DNA from: Plotosus lineatus
Lineage: Eukaryota; Chordata; Actinopteri; Siluriformes; Plotosidae
Direction: 5' to 3'
NCBI GenBank assembly: GCA_024760905.1
Contig: CM045733.1
Location: 41,527,001 to 41,591,000, forward strand
DNA: 64,000 bases
Shown: piece after piece, positions 62,881 to 64,000 of the stretch
Layout of the letters: each line of letters begins with the position of its first letter
How positions within the stretch are numbered: position 1 is the stretch's first letter
The notes under the pieces: model-generated
Database searches by the model: none
Told to the model about the DNA's origin: nothing
The model's input: the letters and a program-made list of their open reading frames with translations, nothing else
Program-made: the position numbers and the translations under genes

Positions 62881-64000
62881 AAAAAATATTATTAGAATCA
62901 TTTCGACTCAGATGAATGACATTTTTAGTCTCTTGGACTCTGATCCAAGACTCAGAATACAATCATAACTTAAAAGATGAAAGTTTGAGTACTAAAGAGC
63001 TCCCCTGCAACTCAGAGCCTTAACCTCTAAGAAGACTGATATGATTGGATGTTGAAGTAGAGTTATAGCCCCTCTCTGCAACAATGGATGGGATGGCAGT
63101 ATGTTGTCGGGCACCATGGACCCAAATATTAACACTCTGTGGTCAATTTACACTCCATGAGAAAAAAAGGACCCATATATCATATTTAAATAAAAGAGTT
63201 TCCACCTGCAGGAGGTTCTGATCAATGGCACCCAATCTGAACCACTGATTCTGATTTTATGGATTTTAAAGTGCAATAAATGTAAGTGTATACATAACCT
63301 GTTCATGTGACTTGACCGGTTTCTTTATTTAATTGTTGAAGGAAACCAATTAAGTAACTGATTAAAATGACTATTCTTTATGTGAAGTAAGTATTTTACT
63401 TTTATCTGTAGACATGGTATCAACGAGAGTGAAATGGTTGTTAAAAAAAATATATATAGTGTTCATGACGTATACTTATATTGCACAAAACTGTAGAGTA
63501 GCCAATCCAACATGGTTTCGGGAGGTGGAAGGAAACCACATGACCTGAATGAGCCCCACAGGGACACAAGAGTAGCTCTCCCCACAGAGTAAGATGATCA
63601 AGGACATGGGGCCATCATACATCTGACACATTTTAGCAGACCTAATTGATGTGATCCATATGCAGTCTATTATAATATTATGAAGCAAAGTAATATTTTT
63701 ATCACAGTGCCCACCCTTTTCAACATTATTGTAAGTGGTGCTGAATATTGTGAACCCATATGAAAATGGATCCTTATCAGATAAAAAAAAAAAAAATGAG
63801 GGTTGAAATCAAATGATGGGAAGCATGCACTTCTTTTCAGGTTTTCTTTGAACACATGGAAAAAAATTAGGAACCTATAAACATGAGTTAGAGAGTGATG
63901 TTGCTCTGTTTCTACCAGCCAGTGTTTATAGGTTTCTCCATGATACCTGGTAGAGCGTGACTTTAAACCATGGAGACAGTCAGAGCAACATAAAAGGGTG
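62881..64000. other. intergenic or intronic stretch to the window edge
   Basis: No gene or recognised repeat. If septin-7 continues to the right, this is still within its intron. Confidence 0.4.

Noticed and set aside
54519..64000. Search for further upstream septin-7 exons
   Set aside because: The next expected peptide (region ending GRQYPWGVAE) was not found on the reverse strand, so the exon must lie beyond the window.

Overview
This is vertebrate nuclear DNA, most probably from a teleost fish (catfish-like or another ostariophysan is a guess). The signs are spliced genes with GT-AG introns, C2H2 zinc fingers of the fish type, abundant Tc1-like transposons, Rex3- and RTE-type LINEs, L2/L1 LINE remnants, several tRNA-derived SINE families and many CA/TA microsatellites. 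There is no prokaryotic organisation.

Two protein genes are well supported. (1) A prdm9-like gene on the + strand, 30615-41715, has six coding exons that splice in phase into a 514-residue protein: a CxxC/CxxH zinc knuckle, a PR/SET domain, then six complete C2H2 fingers and one degenerate one. It has no KRAB or SSXRD domain, and one of the conserved SET tyrosines is replaced by Phe. A broken, inverted second copy (SET and finger exons with a frameshift and stops) lies at 16785-19017. (2) The last five coding exons of septin-7 lie on the - strand, 50155-54518; the rest of the gene lies beyond the right edge. A weak candidate for a small secreted protein (two exons, 43852-44343) sits between them.

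Almost everything else is mobile DNA, often nested. 0.1-13 kb: two Tc1-like elements, a truncated RTE copy, a Tigger-like MITE, and an L2 LINE split by another RTE copy. 12.2-16.4 kb: a nearly full-length RTE LINE inside an older Tc1-like remnant. 16.8-19 kb: the prdm9-like pseudogene. 19.9-25.8 kb: an old L1-type LINE cut by a full-length RTE copy and several SINEs. 25.8-29.4 kb: a Tigger transposase remnant, an odd palindromic segment and a 3'-less RTE copy. 30-42 kb: the prdm9-like gene, with Rex3, SINEs and MITEs in its introns. 42-50 kb: sparse, with repeat remnants. 50-54.5 kb: septin-7. 57.9-62.9 kb: a Russian-doll nest (LINE tail > DNA element > Tc1 > SINE > Tigger MITE).

The most interesting relationship is between the RTE LINE and a tRNA-headed SINE. 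The SINE carries sequence from both the 5' end and the 3' tail of the RTE element, the same bipartite design as ruminant Bov-A/BovB.
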